A DNA stretch of 6,426 nucleotides from Dehalococcoidia bacterium (GTDB lineage: Bacteria > Chloroflexota > Dehalococcoidia > GIF9 > UBA5629): contig JAUVVE010000051.1 of assembly GCA_030604795.1 (NCBI GenBank), forward strand, positions 1 to 6,426, written 5' to 3'. Below are positions 5,085-6,426 of this stretch, one piece after another. The translations under genes were made by a program, and so were the position numbers. The notes beneath the pieces were generated by a model that was not told the origin of the DNA, searched no databases, and was given only the letters and a program-made list of their open reading frames with translations. Numbering within the stretch: the first letter of the stretch is position 1; each line of letters starts with the position of its first letter.

Positions 5085-6426
5085 TTAGTTGCCAAACCTA
5101 GCTGGCTTGAACCTCCTCAAACGCAGTGAGTTGGATACCACGGTGATGGAGCTAGCTGCCATGGCGGCCGCTGCCAGAATCGGATTCAGGAACCCATAGT
5201 CGCCTAAAATGAAGCGAAGCCCAGGCGGAACACCGATATGTCCGAAGGCAAGGTACAACACCCCTGCTGCCACAGGGATAAGGGCAGTATTATAGGCAAA
5301 AGCCCAGAAGAGGTTCTGCTTAATCGTCCTCATGGTACGCTTGCTTAAGGATATGGCGGTTACAATTCCCTCCAAATCGCCCCTCATTAGCGTAATCTCA
5401 CCGGTTTCCATAGCGATATCGGTGCCCGTGCCGATGGCAATACCCACATCCGCCTGTGCCAACGCTGGCGCATCGTTGATTCCGTCACCAACCATTGCCA
5501 CCACCTTTCCCTGCTGCAACTTCTTGACCTCCTGAGCCTTGTGTTCAGGCAGCACCTCAGCCAGGACACTGTCAATCCCCGCCTCACGGGCAATAGCCTC
5601 AGCGGTACGCCGGTTGTCCCCGGTAATCATTACCGTTTCAATACCCATCTTGTGCAATGCCTGGACTGCCTCTCTGGCATTCGGCTTTATGGTATCAGCC
5701 ATGGCGATGATCCCCACCACACGACTATCCAGGCTTAGGAACATTACTGTCTTGCCTTCCTCGAATAGCTCGTTGGCCTTATCCTCCAGTCCGTTCAGGG
5801 GAAAGCCTCTTTCTCTCATTAATCTGAGATTGCCCAGCAGAAGCTTCTTCCCTTCCACCAAAGCTTCCACGCCGTGACCAGGGATAGCCCTGAAATCTGA
5901 GGCCGTAGATACCTTCAGCCTCTTCTCCAAAGCAGCCTTCACTATAGCCTCGGCAAGTGGATGTTCCGAAACGCGCTCAGCTGAGGCCGCCAGCCTGAGA
6001 ACCTCTTCTTCCGAGGAAGAGGGGGCAGTGACTATGTCAGTCACCGCCGGCTCACCACGGGTCAGGGTACCTGTTTTATCCAGCAGCACAGTGTTTATCT
6101 GGTGCGCCCTTTCCAGTGCCTCACCACTCCTCACAAGAACACCATGCTCAGCTCCTTTACCTGTGCCCACCATAATAGCCGTTGGAGTCGCCAGCCCCAG
6201 GGCACAGGGGCAAGCGATAATAAGCACCGCCACAAAGTTCAGGATGGCAAAGGTGAGCGCTGGCGCTGGTCCGGCGAAGAACCAGATTATGAAGGTGATG
6301 ATGGCAATGCCAATCACTATCGGCACGAAATAGCTGGCGATGATATCAGCCAGGCGCTGAATAGGAGCCTTGCTTCCCTGAGCTTCCTCTACCATTCTGA
6401 TAATTTGAGCCAGAGTTGTATCCTTA
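5085..6426 (-). CDS. copA: Copper-type P1B ATPase (CopA-like), N-terminal part outside window
   Basis: The C-terminal 446 or so residues of a heavy-metal-exporting P-type ATPase, which uses ATP to pump metal (most likely Cu+) across the inner membrane. The frame is open to the window edge (visible N terminus [21 protein letters not shown]), so the ATG at 6393-6395 is internal. Numbering from the first visible codon: membrane metal-site motif CPC at 72-74; phosphorylation motif DKTGT with Asp116; HP motif SEHPLA near 153-158; nucleotide/hinge motifs TGDN (268-271) and GDGINDAP (313-320); TM7 Tyr-Asn (378-379); TM8 Met-x-x-Ser-Ser (422-426). CPC plus YN plus MxxSS is the P1B-1 (Cu+/Ag+) signature. 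Any N-terminal heavy-metal-binding domains and the promoter lie outside. The TM7-TM8 loop looks rather long. It is the first visible gene of the apparent metal operon. Confidence 0.95.
   Translation of the reverse strand, partial: KDTTLAQIIRMVEEAQGSKAPIQRLADIIASYFVPIVIGIAIITFIIWFFAGPAPALTFAILNFVAVLIIACPCALGLATPTAIMVGTGKGAEHGVLVRSGEALERAHQINTVLLDKTGTLTRGEPAVTDIVTAPSSSEEEVLRLAASAERVSEHPLAEAIVKAALEKRLKVSTASDFRAIPGHGVEALVEGKKLLLGNLRLMRERGFPLNGLEDKANELFEEGKTVMFLSLDSRVVGIIAMADTIKPNAREAVQALHKMGIETVMITGDNRRTAEAIAREAGIDSVLAEVLPEHKAQEVKKLQQGKVVAMVGDGINDAPALAQADVGIAIGTGTDIAMETGEITLMRGDLEGIVTAISLSKRTMRTIKQNLFWAFAYNTALIPVAAGVLYLAFGHIGVPPGLRFILGDYGFLNPILAAAAMAASSITVVSNSLRLRRFKPARFGN

Noticed and set aside
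4862..5095. 77-codon - strand open frame overlapping the YHS gene.
   Set aside because: It is in a different phase from the YHS gene, begins inside copA, lacks a ribosome site, and its product has no domain while the other phase gives a clear YHS domain.
6393..6395. ATG at 6395 (- strand) as the copA start.
   Set aside because: The frame continues upstream with conserved P1B ATPase sequence ([10 protein letters not shown]), and the first six helices would otherwise be missing.

Overview
The window looks like an ordinary bacterial chromosome segment of moderate GC with dense, mostly overlapping or closely spaced genes. The protein sequences, the copper ATPase/YHS/SHOCT gene grouping and above all an intergenic repeat with a 'TTCTGAGCGgAGCGAAGAATCT'-type core fit an uncultured Chloroflexota, possibly Dehalococcoidia. 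That assignment rests on recall of family and repeat style, not on a search, and is tentative.

Left half, + strand (1-3515): a DNA replication and repair cluster. dnaX (DNA polymerase III tau/gamma, 5' end cut off by the window edge) overlaps ybaB/ebfC (nucleoid-associated protein) by 4 bases. A 228-base gap carrying a repeat element follows, then recR (TTG start) and, 13 bases later, recO. RecO and RecR are direct partners in loading RecA on gapped DNA, so their adjacency makes functional sense. A 9-bp stem-loop lies just after recO, in the 84-base gap between two convergent gene groups.

Right half, - strand (6426-3600): a likely four-gene metal-handling operon, read right to left. It consists of a copper-type P1B ATPase (copA, N-terminal part outside the window), a 53-residue YHS-domain protein, a two-helix membrane protein with a Met/Gly/Trp-rich loop and a C-terminal SHOCT domain, and a 277-residue protein made of two fused ferritin-like di-iron domains. 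Each of the three downstream genes has a strong Shine-Dalgarno sequence, and the gaps are 18, 84 and 36 bases. The inferred theme is copper export coupled to metal binding and iron/oxidative-stress handling.

No tRNA, rRNA, CRISPR array, transposase or phage gene was seen. The most interesting items are the metal operon as a unit, the tandem ferritin-like protein with two complete ligand sets, the small YHS gene and the intergenic repeat.
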